In this document: piece by piece, positions 48,501 through 56,443 of the stretch
Numbering within the stretch: position 1 is the first letter of the stretch
Layout of the letters: each line of letters starts with the position of its first letter
Assembly (NCBI GenBank): GCA_031213475.1
Contig: JARUPZ010000009.1
Span: 1,885,001-1,949,000 of the forward strand
Source: Nereocystis luetkeana
Lineage: Eukaryota; Sar; Phaeophyceae; Laminariales; Laminariaceae
Direction: 5' to 3'
Length of the DNA stretch: 64,000 nucleotides
Notes under the pieces: model-generated
Told to the model about the DNA's origin: nothing
Databases searched by the model: none
Seen by the model: only the letters and a program-made list of their open reading frames with translations
Made by a program: the position numbers and the translations under genes

Positions 48501-50646
48501 TCGTTTTCTCTCGACAACGCTATTAATGGGTAATGGCACTAAAGTCGAAGAACATATATTGTCGGAAGGCTCTCGGCCAGATTTTTCCGAAAACGTTGCC
48601 ATTGTTCGGTATTTGGCAACCTTCCCCTTTCTGAAAAAATCGAGCGCAGAAGAACGACCGTACCCCTGTGCCAATCTCAACGCTCCTTTACAGTACGTGG
48701 TACTCCCATTGCTGTCTCTGGAAGTGGCCACACCAGGAAAAAAAATCAATTTGACGCTGTCGTCCGTACTCAGGAAAGTCCCCCTCACTAAAGCAGCGGT
48801 TCATACTGTACTCGGATGCAGTTCACCCTTAATGCGACTCACCCAAACTCCTCACGTTTCGCTTCGCGCTTGGCGCAGGCAATGCCTGCCTGGTCGGTGG
48901 AAACCCAACGTGCTCCGCGCGTGCATTGTAGGGATGCGAGGGGCTACAGCCATACGACTACGGCCATGCATGATACGAGTATGCGCCCCCCCCCCCCCCC
49001 GCCCTCTCCTCCGCTCCATATCTTCCGTCTAAATCTTACTCTTGTCGAACTCCTTTCACACCTCGGACAGATCATCTACAGATCATCAGTTCCTACAAAT
49101 CATGATCTAGATCTTTCAAGGCAGTTGTATTCGCGGTCTCGTACCATCTAGCTCGTGTTGCCGGGTGGGACTCGCATAGTCTGCGTGATCTAGCTCATGT
49201 TGCCTGGGTTGGATCTGTCCTGCGCAGATAGATCCCGCAACAACGTCTCGCAACGGTAGGCGAGGGACTATTTACGGGGGACTATAGCAAATAGGACCAA
49301 ATATTGTTACTAGAAATAGCGAAACATACAGGTTTTTGTTTGTACCGCAGGTCCTATTTAATACGGTCCCCCGCACTAGATGATCTAAAAGATCTGCAGA
49401 TGGATAGATCATGATTTGTCCGAGGTGGGAACTCTTCCCTCCCACCCCCCCTATCCCTATGTGCCGCTCTCCCTCCCGCTCACGCCAGGTCTGGGCCCCC
49501 GAGGAAGAAGTGCAGGCTAGAGCGGCGCGGCGGGCCGTCCAGACGGGGCGCGTCATCCCGCCCTCTATCCTCCGCGAGACCATCGACGCCGTCCCCAGGT
49601 CCGTCGAGGCCCTCGCGCCCCTAGCCGACTACTGCGTCCGCATCGACAACATCGGCGACGACCAGCACCAATACCAACGCCGACGCCACCACCAACACTG
49701 CAACGGCAACAACATCGGGATCGGCGACGGCAACGGTAGCGGTAATGAAGTCGGTAGCGGTAGCGGCAGCGGCAACGGTGACGGTATCGGAAACGGCGAC
49801 GGTATCGGTGGCGGTATTGAAATCGGTATCGGTATCGGTAACAAGAACGGTAACGGTATCGGAAACGGCGACGATATCGGTAGCGGTAATGAGATCGGTG
49901 TCGGTATTGGGAGCGGCGACGGCAACGATATCGGAAACGGCGACGGTCACGGTAACGGTAGCGGTAATGAAGCCGGTATCGGTAGCGGCAGCAGCATCGG
50001 TAACGGGATCGGAAACGGTGACGGTATCGGTAGCGGTAACGAAATCGGTAACGGTGGCGGTAACGGTAACGGTAACGGTAACGGTAACGGTAACGGTAAC
50101 GTTAATCGCAAGGGTGAGTGTGACCTTTTAGTCACGGGCGAAGGCGACGGCGAGGTTAGGAGGGGGAGGGGAAGGGCGGGGGCTGTAGCTCCAGGCTTCG
50201 GTTTAGGCGTCAGCGCCGCAGACAGTGGTTGGAATAGCGGCGGCAGCAGGAGTAGCACCAGCAGAAGAAGCAGTAGCGACAGCGACAGCGACAGCAGAAG
50301 CAGCAGCAGAAGCAGCAGCAGCGACGCCACCACCACCACGACCAGTAGCAGCGGCAGCGACAGCAGCAGCAGAAGCAGCAGGACACGTGGCAGTAGCGCG
50401 ACTCTTTCATCGTGCGCGTCAGCGCGGGAATGGGAAGGGGGGGGGCAGGCCGGCGAATGGGATTTCGTAGGAGAGAGGGAGGCGTGTAAGAGAGAGGAGC
50501 CGGGTCGTGATGATGAAGAGGGGTCGTGGAGGGGAAAGGGGGACGAAGAAGCTCTCCCCATATTGGCCACCGTTGGGGAGACGTGGGAAACGTTCCGAAG
50601 AACGTTCCACCAGGAAAACGTTCCGAAGAACGTTCCGCTCGCGTGA
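34873..50646 (+). CDS. Zeta-toxin-type P-loop kinase, multi-exon eukaryotic gene (whole gene)
   Basis: Six plus-strand exons (34873-36530, 38118-38184, 38831-38920, 46004-46168, 47512-47664, 49489-50646) join with matching phases (2,0,0,0,0) to about 1,096 residues. Exons 2-6 hold a compact domain typical of the zeta toxin family (Pfam Zeta_toxin). The Walker A P-loop is split by intron 3: exon 3 ends in GAM and exon 4 opens with GAGKS. After it come VDPDRLRRELPEM, the hydrophobic ILVDGSMRD strand and a C-terminal WAPEEEVQARAARR segment. Bacterial zeta toxins phosphorylate UDP-N-acetylglucosamine; the substrate of eukaryotic homologues is not known to me. No antitoxin-like gene is adjacent. 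The N-terminal 35 residues are Arg/Ser-rich and could be an organelle transit peptide. About 550 residues of low complexity precede the kinase. All kinase motifs look intact. An upstream exon feeding the acceptor at 34893 is an alternative start. Confidence 0.75.
36595..36770 (-). repeat. Element E fragment (reverse)
   Basis: Reverse complement of the family core: CATGGCCGTAGTCGTATGG, ACCCTCGCATCCCTACAA, GGTTTTCACCGACCAGGCAG, GCGCGAAGCGCCGTGAGGTG. It starts at a G-run. Confidence 0.75.
37567..38075. repeat. (CCCAA)n pentanucleotide array, about 0.5 kb
   Basis: Nearly pure CCCAA units with scattered CCCGA and CACAA variants. It sits just upstream of the exon 2 acceptor and could supply its pyrimidine tract. 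The array is open in several frames, which yields spurious ORFs of Trp/Val/Gly/Leu. Confidence 0.9.
38118..38184 (+). CDS. Zeta-type gene, exon 2 (67 nt)
   Basis: Acceptor CCCCAG (ends 38117), donor GAG|GTAAGG (38185). It completes the Arg codon left by exon 1 and encodes 22 residues, FREARSLLDYRYHSNYALAR plus two more. This charged helix precedes the P-loop in eukaryotic zeta-domain proteins. Ends in phase 0. Confidence 0.75.
38185..38830 (+). other. Intron 2 of the zeta-type gene
   Basis: 646 bp, GTAAGG...GATCAG. Holds a short-unit minisatellite at 38197-38385. The rest is rich in CGTTTC/GTTTCGAAACCGT-like words. Confidence 0.65.
38197..38385. repeat. About 18-20-bp minisatellite, roughly ten units
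   Basis: Imperfect copies of AGGCGTTGTCCGTTTAGA with substitutions in the middle (CACG, CTCG, ATCC). Confidence 0.7.
38831..38920 (+). CDS. Zeta-type gene, exon 3 (90 nt, first half of the P-loop strand)
   Basis: Acceptor CGATCAG (ends 38830), donor ATG|GTGGGT (38921). It encodes 30 residues including ERPWVVFTAGAM: the beta strand leading into the Walker A loop, whose GKS lies on the next exon 7 kb away. A second in-frame acceptor six bases downstream is possible. Confidence 0.75.
39847..40833. mobile_element. MITE-A copy 5, interrupted by element F
   Basis: The left part runs from TACTACGGGGGGTCATAGG to GGTCCTATTAAC. The missing terminus CCCCCGTAATAG reappears at 40822-40833 after element F. 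The centre holds TACCATGGTA. Confidence 0.75.
39948..40821. mobile_element. Element F copy 1 (GGGTC-rich inverted-repeat element)
   Basis: Begins AGGGTTTTTCGCGGGTCA. Both flanks are built of CCCGA/GGGTC pentamers interleaved with GCGAGATTTGAAA-type spacers. The unique centre (about 40260-40500) matches, inverted, the centre of copy 2. It ends in GGGTCATGAC against the MITE-A terminus. Confidence 0.75.
40911..41021. mobile_element. MITE-A copy 6
   Basis: Ends TATTACGGGGGGAAGAC and GGTCCCCCGAAATAG, with inner GGACCTACGGTACACAC and AACAATATTTGGTCC. Confidence 0.85.
41146..41256. mobile_element. MITE-A copy 7
   Basis: Ends TATTGCGGGGGGCTATA and GTCCCCCCGTATTAG, with the shared inner motifs. Confidence 0.85.
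41890..42013. mobile_element. MITE-A copy 8 (with TACCTGGTA and TACTCCGTA inside)
   Basis: Opposite orientation to copies 6 and 7. Relative to copies 10 and 15 the centre has two extra TA-flanked blocks (CCTGG and CTCCG) at one spot. Confidence 0.85.
43477..43829 (+). mobile_element. tRNA-derived SINE, full length, in intron 3
   Basis: The head GCCGGTCGCCCCGGTGG has TGGTTCAAGTGG as A-box-like sequence and GGTTCGAGCCCC as an intact B box. A body of about 250 bp and an (AT)n tail follow. This is the reference copy for the family here. Confidence 0.85.
44429..44938. mobile_element. Element F copy 3 (short, centre replaced by (CCCGA)n)
   Basis: Terminal AGGGCTCTCCACGGGTCATG and, at the other end, TGACCCGTGTACGGCCCT, imperfectly inverted. 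Between them lie about 330 bp of almost pure CCCGA units. Confidence 0.6.
44989..45098. mobile_element. MITE-A copy 9
   Basis: Ends TATTACGGGAGACCATAG and TATGGTCCCCTGTAGTA. The inner GGACCAGATATTG gives its orientation. Confidence 0.85.
45353..45550. repeat. 40-bp minisatellite, five units
   Basis: Units read CACTTGATTATAGTGCAGG then ACCTCTACGCTTCACC plus five variable bases, with a regular 40-bp period. Confidence 0.85.
45633..45743. mobile_element. MITE-A copy 10 (clean, close to consensus)
   Basis: Perfectly matched ends TATTACGGGGGGCCATAG and CTATGGTCCCCCGTAATA. The centre AAATATATAGG lacks the small TA-flanked inserts seen in copies 2, 3, 5 and 8. Confidence 0.9.
46004..46168 (+). CDS. 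Zeta-type gene, exon 4 (Walker A)
   Basis: Acceptor TCCCTAG (ends 46003), donor GAG|GTGCGA (46169). It encodes 55 residues beginning GAGKSHVMGLL and containing FVRVDPDRLRRELPEMQAYV and LTHKE. The Lys and Ser of the nucleotide-binding loop and the VDPD segment after it are present. Confidence 0.85.
46838..47175 (+). repeat. Element E copy 5 (full length)
   Basis: From GGTAAGGCGCCCAAGAGGCA through ACTCCCATTGCTGTCTCTGG, TTGAAGCTGTCGTCC, ATGCGACTCGCC and GGGATGCGAGGGTC to a C-run. Same order and length as copy 4. Confidence 0.8.
47418..47490 (+). repeat. Element E fragment (3' end only)
   Basis: GAGGGTCTATGGTCATACGA, CGGCCATGCAT and the terminal C-run, ending about 20 bp before the exon 5 acceptor. 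The element's C-run contributes to the polypyrimidine tract. Confidence 0.7.
47512..47664 (+). CDS. Zeta-type gene, exon 5
   Basis: Acceptor CATACTAG (ends 47511), donor CAC|GTGAGT (47665). It encodes 51 residues, including ALLQRRNILVDGSMRDGEW and YKYHMRDLRQRFPRLRVAII. The strand-loop VDGSMRD follows the family pattern. Confidence 0.85.
47775..48115. repeat. GGCAGTTACCC minisatellite
   Basis: About a dozen units of 26-30 bp, GAGGCAGTTACCCGTAA followed by TTTTCCCAC or TTTGCCCAA. It resumes at 48364-48455 beyond element C, so C split the array. The same CCCAAGAGGCAGTTAC word forms the 5' end of element E. Confidence 0.8.
48117..48363 (+). mobile_element. Element C copy 1
   Basis: About 247 bp with inverted ends GAGGCGTTCCCCGATAGAGG and ACCTCTATCGTAGAACGCG. 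An internal palindrome GAGGCTCCTC..GAGGAGCTCC lies 40 bp from the left end. Confidence 0.85.
48688..49000 (+). repeat. Element E copy 6
   Basis: Same order as copy 5 but diverged (AGTACGTGGTACTCCCATT, TTGACGCTGTCGTCC, GCGCTTGGCGCAGGCAATG, GGGATGCGAGGGG). Ends in a C-run. Confidence 0.75.
49270..49379. mobile_element. MITE-A copy 11
   Basis: Ends TTTACGGGGGACTATAG and ACGGTCCCCCGCACTAG, with the shared GGACCAAATATTGTTA motif. Confidence 0.8.
49489..50646 (+). CDS. Zeta-type gene, exon 6 (end of kinase domain and repetitive tail)
   Basis: The acceptor is CACGCCAG (ends 49488). It opens VWAPEEEVQARAARRAVQTG and runs to LADYCVRIDN, completing the kinase fold. The rest is Gly/Asn/Ile hexanucleotide-type repeat (49690-50100), a Ser/Asp/Arg tract (50220-50400) and a unique end, with TGA at 50644-50646. 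A strong donor-like AAGG|GTGAGT at 50114 might remove part of the tail, so the C-terminus is uncertain. Confidence 0.7.
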   Translation, partial: VWAPEEEVQARAARRAVQTGRVIPPSILRETIDAVPRSVEALAPLADYCVRIDNIGDDQHQYQRRRHHQHCNGNNIGIGDGNGSGNEVGSGSGSGNGDGIGNGDGIGGGIEIGIGIGNKNGNGIGNGDDIGSGNEIGVGIGSGDGNDIGNGDGHGNGSGNEAGIGSGSSIGNGIGNGDGIGSGNEIGNGGGNGNGNGNGNGNGNVNRKGECDLLVTGEGDGEVRRGRGRAGAVAPGFGLGVSAADSGWNSGGSRSSTSRRSSSDSDSDSRSSSRSSSSDATTTTTSSSGSDSSSRSSRTRGSSATLSSCASAREWEGGGQAGEWDFVGEREACKREEPGRDDEEGSWRGKGDEEALPILATVGETWETFRRTFHQENVPKNVPLA

Positions 50647-51060
50647 TGTTGACGAGGGGTTCGGGGCCGAAAAGCTGGGTTGTCGTATGTATTTAGTTTT
50701 ACGAATTATACACGATTAATTTATAGCCGTTTTACAACTTGTTACTGCACCCTTTTCCGTTCGTTTTGCTTGCTTTGAGGCCAAACCACTTCATAGCCGT
50801 TTTACGACTTGCAACTGCATCATTTATTTTTTTTTCAGCGTTGTTTGTGCTTGAGGCCAAACCCACCTGGCACGATGGTTAGGATCAAAACATTATCTTG
50901 GAAGTCAGTATCGTATGAAAATAGACGAGCAGTCGGAAATTCAATAATATTTAATAGTAAGAACGGAGACAGGTGTGTTCTACGATGGGGGTATACCAGG
51001 TATCTCACTCTGACTGGGAATATAAGCACCATTTGGACTCAGATATATTCCGATAAGAAT

Positions 51061-51205
51061 GAGAGGTTCCACGATAGAGGTTCACCCTCATTTTCCCGAC
51101 GCTCCTAACTTAAGGAGCTCCATACCTGACCAGAAAGCTGACTTCGGCAAAAGTCAAATTGCATCTCGATGAATAACTCCATGGCCCAAGTTCCCTACGT
51201 TTACC
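51061..51205 (+). mobile_element. Element C copy 2 (left half)
   Basis: GAGGTTCCACGATAGAGG, the GGAGCTCC palindrome, and CCATGGCCCAAG at the break. The right inverted end is missing. Confidence 0.7.
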
Positions 51206-51463
51206 CAGGGTATCTAGAAGAATGTTGAAAACCTGTCGCACTGGACAAAACGACAAAAAAGGGCGCACCAGTGATTATTTGCCAGTTTTCGGTACAAAAC
51301 ATGAACACCAGCAAATCAGGGTACACCAAACCCAAGTTAGAGGACGTTTTCTGTCAAGCTTTACCGTTTTCTGGTAAAAAATCCATGCTCGTCCAAGTCA
51401 CAAAAATGACAAAAAACGGTACACCAATGCATTAGTGCCAGTTTACATGGATGGGTTGATGGG

Positions 51464-51800
51464 TGGTAACTTCGGTAGGGACCCCCGAGATACCGACCAA
51501 TGCAATCATTTTGGTAGCTTTGGTTGGGACCCCCGAGATAGCGACCTAAACCGTGGTTGGTAGCTTTGGTTGGGATCCCCGAGATAGCAACCAATACAAT
51601 GTTTCGTAGCTTTGGTTGGGACCCTCGAGATACCGACCAATGCAATGATTTTGGTAGCTTTGGTTGGGACCCCCGATAGCGACCAATACAGTGGTTGGTA
51701 GCTTTGGTTGAGGCCCCCGAGATAGCGACCACTACAATGGTTGGTAGCTTTGGTTGAGGCCCCCGAGAAGGCGACCGAAACTATGATGGTTGATGGCTTT
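51464..51800. repeat. About 58-bp minisatellite, six units
   Basis: Units contain GGTAGCTTTGGTTGGGACCC, CCGAGATAGCGACC and a variable AATACAATGGTT-type end. Confidence 0.8.
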
Positions 51801-51909
51801 GGTGATATTCATCAGCCAGCTGTCTACGAACAAGCTGAGTGAGCGTAGAGCCGCACGGGTAGGATCTAGCTGCGCCCCGTGCCAGACGACTCCTTGCCAA
51901 TTTATATGA

Positions 51910-52172
51910 CGAGGCGTCCTACGACGATAGAGGTTCACCCTAACTTCTCTGAGGCTTCTTGAGGAGGCTTCTTGAGGAGCGTCATACCCCACCCGAAAAA
52001 TGACTTCAGCAAAAATCCAGTTACATCCCGATGAATAACCCCATCGCCCAAAGCATACGAACACGTCATTTTTCGGAACAAGATTGGCATTCGGACGAGT
52101 TGGGTTCAGGAGCCCCGTCAGTCATAAAACATTTCAGCGAAAAGATGTGCTACCTCTATCGTAGAACGCGTC
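51910..52172 (+). mobile_element. Element C copy 3 (full)
   Basis: Ends GAGGCGTCCTACGACGATAG and CTATCGTAGAACGCGTC. Contains a local duplication of CTTCTTGAGGAGG near the palindrome. Confidence 0.85.
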
Positions 52173-52624
52173 TGATCCCCCAGTCGCACGCAGCGGGCGT
52201 TGTTGCTGAAATGATCAAACTATTATCATCAATAGTACCTCTCAAAGTCCCATGAGGACTCAGCTTGCTGCGGCTGCTCCCTGTGAGACATACCATCCTC
52301 CGGAGATGAGCAAGCGTGGCAGGAAGGCATACCGCATCGGGTAGGTCGAGATAACTTGTCGTAGAAAAAAAAACGCCTCTTTGTGGTGGGGCGCGTGAGA
52401 GTGGTAGCATTCGTCTGTCCGTTTGTATCTGTCCGCCGTTGGTTCGTGTGGTCTGCCTTACGAGATACGTTATACATCATTGCGAGAGCTGCTGAATACA
52501 GCTCACGACAACATACGGATTCTACATAAAACGAAAACGCAAAGGTTGAGAGCCCTTTGCGTTGGTTTCATTGTAAATAGTCAAAAACTGTCATATGGCG
52601 GCAGCAAGTATGAGGCAGCCTCGC

Positions 52625-52737
52625 TATTACGGGGGATCGTCGTAGTTAATAGGACCTACGGTACATACAAAACCCTATATATATACTTATTTTTACTAAC
52701 AATATATGGTCCTATTTACTACGGTCCCCCGTAATAG
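52625..52737. mobile_element. MITE-A copy 12
   Basis: Ends TATTACGGGGGATCGTCG and ACGGTCCCCCGTAATAG, with inner GGACCTACGGTACATAC. Confidence 0.85.
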
Positions 52738-53270
52738 ACTACTACTCTATAATATGATGCCTCGCCGCCGCTCGTTCACGAGTACCGGTATGTGAGTGCT
52801 GTCGTATATTTGTTACCTTACAACTTCGAAACCAGCCATTACGGAGTATTATCATAGCCCGGCCTAGGCCTCCCTTGCAGGCCGCGGGGCCTACTTATTG
52901 TCCCAACCGGACGCTCTCCCTCATTTTAATAGAATAATGTTTTGACATCTTTCGCCCCCCGAGACAGCGAACTAAGCGATGATAACTTTTGGTGTTGTCC
53001 ATCGTCTACGAGCATCACTCCCCTAGCAGTACACACGTAGACCATGTCGCTGCCGTGCCGCACGACTCCGTGCATCGTAACTCATCGGACACCAGTTTCT
53101 ATCATCCACCAACCACGCTGTGGCCGTTGGTGTAGTCGCCACTTTCGATCGTTAACATTTCCCTCTGAAGCCCCAAAAAGGATGAACCCCAACCACATGT
53201 CATTGCACACTAGCCCCGACAACGGCCACATGTTGCACCCCGCTTTAGAATACAGCACAGTAGCGCTCAC

Positions 53271-53361
53271 CTGCCGATGAGACCCACGAAGAACCGTCCA
53301 CTGCTCTGCCGGAAGGTTCGAATACCAAGAGGGTTCTTCACGGCCGGCGGAGACGAGAGGC

Positions 53362-53440
<79 letters not shown>

Positions 53441-54249
53441 GTCGTCATCACCGCTACCACCGGCATCCGCTTCTCTCTCGAAGGGCCGCGCCCACGATCG
53501 GGCTCGGTAAGCATCGCCGCGCTGCAGCATCCGGCGACTGGTAACCTCCTGTCCCCGACCCACTTGAGCCTTACCGTCCCGACCGAGTTTCACCCCGATG
53601 ACTTCTCTACGCCCATGCGAGCCATGCGCCGTCTTATCCCCTCTCACCTCGAGTAGAACACTCACCGCGGCGGGATAGTAGTAGGCAGCGGCGATGCGCA
53701 GCAGGTGCCTGCCATCGCCGATCCTAGCGTTGGCCCACTCCGACCGTTTCTCCTCTTCTTCCACCGCGAGCAGCAGCCGGAGGATTCTCGCCTGGCAGGA
53801 GTACATGTCAGTGACCTGCGCGCTGGGCAAGGCCTTCCCGCATGTTGACCACAGTGGGGTGGAGCCTGTGTCATCGATGGCGCTGGGATCGGCGCGGGCT
53901 CGCTTCAGCAGCAAGCGAACAATTACCGACCTCCCGCTCCTGGCCGCTATAAGCAGGGTTCATTCACCAGGGTGGGTGGGTGGGTTGTTTCGCCCAGCTC
54001 TGGACGTACGTGCGATCTCCACCGGAACAGTCCGGTCGGGATCTGCCTCCGTTTCAGGGGGAAGCAGCGATCATGTCGAAACCATTATTTGGCCATGATG
54101 TGGTGGCAGCCGCGAGGGCGGGAATGGGTTGGTTGCTCTGGAGATCCATTCACGTTCGCTCCCGCCGTAAGCGCGGCCTTCGCCGCCTCAAAGTCTCCCT
54201 CCAACACGCCCTGCAGCAGCATCCATTCGCTCTCGTTAAGGTGACACAT
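53271..54249 (-). CDS. Ankyrin-like repeat protein, partial and unresolved model
   Basis: Minus-strand ATG at 54249 opens MCHLNESEWMLLQGVLEGDF and continues EAAKAALTAGANVNG, a clear ankyrin-repeat end. A second segment from about 53946 reads ARSGRSVIVRLLLKRARADP then DDTGSTPLWSTC and, later, AAYYYPAAVSVLLE: further ankyrin helices. The two segments are in different frames, so an intron (about 53947-54150) or a lesion separates them. The codon just before TLLIAARSG in the second frame is TGA, which makes a decayed gene possible. The second exon either runs to a CAG|GTGAGC donor at 53270 or stops earlier at GAG|GTGAGA (53647), which would put the (AGC)n tract in an intron. Ankyrin proteins mediate protein binding; no partner is indicated here. 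Confidence 0.5.
53367..53438. repeat. (AGC)n trinucleotide tract, about 24 units
   Basis: Pure AGC on the plus strand. In the minus-strand ankyrin frame it reads GCT and would encode poly-Ala if exonic. Confidence 0.85.
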
Positions 54250-54345
54250 GCACCACATACACGCCGTAGTGGGGAGGAGTGAGGTGATAATAGCCTGCTA
54301 CGTGTGCGACCCGGGATCTGAGTTACGACTATTAATCGGACGACT

Positions 54346-54609
54346 GAGGCGTTCTACGATAGAGGCTCACCCTAATGTTTCTGAAGCTCCTCACTTCATG
54401 AAGTCCATACCTCACCCGGAAACTGACTTCAGCGAAAAGCAAATTGCTTCCCGATGAAGTATCCCACATGCCCCAGTATACAAACCGTCATTTTTCGGAA
54501 CAAGACCAGTCAGTCTGGCCTTCCGACGATTTTGGGTTGAGGAACCCCGTCATTCGGATTTTTTTTCGAGCGGTAATGTGCTACATCTGATCTGTCGAAA
54601 AACGCGTCG
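54346..54609 (+). mobile_element. Element C copy 4
   Basis: Left end GAGGCGTTCTACGATAGAGG, internal GAAGCTCCTCACTTCATGAAG palindrome (slightly decayed), right end degraded (CTGTCGAAAAACGCGTC). A short SINE 3' fragment (54285-54330) lies just upstream. Confidence 0.8.
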
Positions 54610-54869
54610 ACAGCTAATTTAAATAGGAGGGGGAGACAAAAAGAACGGCGAACAGCATGAATAGTTGATACTCTCAACTTCGCCAGCTAGCTATGATGAC
54701 ATGTATTTACAAACTCGTACCAGGTATTAATAGGAATTACCGCTGAGTGTTTGTAAAACTCGGAGTTTCGTGTTTGGTTTCGTACTTCGTGGTGGGAATG
54801 AGTTGTGTCGGCGGGAGGGGTGGGAGGGGACTGCTGTATGTGACAACAACGGTGCAGTTTTTGATAACG

Positions 54870-55225
54870 AGACGGGACGGTAAATTTACTGTGTCACGAC
54901 GGGACGGGACGGTAATAATTAATTTCGAACGGGAAATATTTCGTCAGTGGGACGGGACGGTAAAGTTTCGGTGTCACGACGGAACGGGACGGTACTTTCC
55001 AACAGAAGCTAGATTTTATCGGCGGGACGGGACGGTTAATTTATGGTGTCACGACGGGACGGGACGGTGACTTCCAACGGGAGAGAGTTTATCGGCGGGA
55101 CGTGACCGTAAGTGACGAGGGTCAGGGAATTTGTCGGCGGGACGGGACGGGACGGCGGGGCCATTTTGACGGCAGTTTTACCGTCCTGTCCCGTCCCGCC
55201 GTTACCGCCGTTACCGTCCCGGCAA
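54870..55225. repeat. GGGAC pentamer array with about 80-bp super-period
   Basis: GACGGGACGGGACGG blocks alternate with TAATTT..GGTGTCAC and TTATCGGCG spacers. The right end is inverted (CCGTCCTGTCCCGTCCCGCC). The plan resembles element F with a different pentamer. Confidence 0.7.
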
Positions 55226-55241
55226 AATACCCTGATAAGCC

Positions 55242-55358
55242 TATTACGGGGGACCATAATAAATGGGAGCTACAGGTATGGTGCAGACAAAAACCTATAC
55301 ATCTCCTTTTTTTCCTAACAGTATTTGGTCCTATTGACTATGGTCCCCCGTAATAATA
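55242..55358. mobile_element. MITE-A copy 13
   Basis: Ends TATTACGGGGGACCATAAT and CTATGGTCCCCCGTAATAA. Lies directly after the GGGAC array. Confidence 0.85.
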
Positions 55359-55773
55359 GGAAATTTGAGATTTGGTTCAATGGGAATGGTTTGATAAATA
55401 AATTTGGTTCAAGCGTTCATTTTTCTGAATTAATTTCAAAATTCAAATTTCAAAATTAATGGCATGTATGTGGGCTTCTTTAAAGCAGTGCTGTACGTAA
55501 GCATCTCCGGTGCTATACTACATTGTATAGCCTAAACCTGTGGCCTGCCGCTGAGCTGCTGCTGTTGACTCTCTGCACAAAGCGAGACACCGAGAGGCGT
55601 TCATTCGTGGTCGTACGAACATGTGCTAGTAGTGGTACTGATGTGTAATCACGATGGATGAGTTTGCAGTCATGTGCACCTCTCTCCGTCCTGCACAATC
55701 AAGGATGCTCGAGAACAACGTTTCGCGTCTCGGACACTTCACCCCGATCCCCGCTTCACCTGGTGGGCGTTTC

Positions 55774-56018
55774 GGACGCGTTCTACGAGAGAGGTAGCAA
55801 ATTTCCGTTAAAACTGTTTTCTGAATGACGGAGCCAAAATCGTCCGAATGTCAATATTGTTTCGAAAAATGACGTAGCTGTGTACTTAAGCCATGATATT
55901 ATTCATCGGGGTGCAATTTGATATTTATTTGCTTAAGTCAGTTTTCGGGTGAGGTATGAAGCTCCTCAAGTGAGGAGCCTCGCAAAATTCAGGGTGACCT
56001 TCTAACGTAGAACGCCTC
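55774..56018 (-). mobile_element. Element C copy 5 (reverse)
   Basis: GACGCGTTCTACGAGAGAGG at the left and CTAACGTAGAACGCCTC at the right. The internal palindrome reads GAAGCTCCTCAAGTGAGGAGC. Confidence 0.85.
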
Positions 56019-56228
56019 TCCGGGGCAGAATGATTCCTGGTCTGAACGTATGACATACCTGGTAGCTCATTATGCTGCCGGGGTGGAGCCGTACAATGTG
56101 CACGGCCCACATACAGCAAAGCGGCAGTAGTAGCAACATGGTTCTTGGATTAGATCAGTACTGACCGTATCAACACGCAGATCTTTCTTCCAGAACACAT
56201 CACAACTCACAACGGACGTTACATTGTA

Positions 56229-56443
56229 GAGCAGAATCTATTTACCGGGGCCCATATTAACCCTCTTAGAACCGCAGTCCCGTTTTGGGGACAAACCACT
56301 TAAATTTCAAGTAGTTTGCCCCCAAAACGGGACTGCGGTCCTAAAGGGGTTAAACAGGACCTACGATAAACACAAAATACAGATGTTTCGCTATTTTTAC
56401 TATCAATATTTGGTCCTATTTACTATATGGTCCCCCGAAATAT
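56229..56443. mobile_element. MITE-A copy 14, interrupted by MITE-B
   Basis: Left end TATTTACCGGGGCCCATAT, then TTAA and the MITE-B insertion, then TTAA and ACAGGACCTACGATAAACAC through to GGTCCCCCGAAATA. Confidence 0.85.
56261..56349. mobile_element. MITE-B copy 3, nested, with perfect TTAA duplication
   Basis: 89 bp flanked by TTAA on both sides (56257-56260 and 56350-56353). Ends CCCTCTTAGAACCGCAGTCC and GGACTGCGGTCCTAAAGGGG. Removing it and one TTAA restores a continuous MITE-A. Confidence 0.9.

Larger units (their letters stand above)
47665..49488 (+). other. Intron 5 of the zeta-type gene
   Basis: 1,824 bp, GTGAGT...CGCCAG. It is almost entirely repeats: a GGCAGTTACCC minisatellite interrupted by element C, element E, then MITE-A. 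Confidence 0.7.
50647..53270. other. Intergenic region between the zeta-type and ankyrin-like genes
   Basis: No gene recognised. Contains two element C copies, a minisatellite and a MITE-A. The 52.2-52.6 and 52.8-53.27 kb parts look unique and may include further ankyrin-gene exons that I cannot define. Confidence 0.5.
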
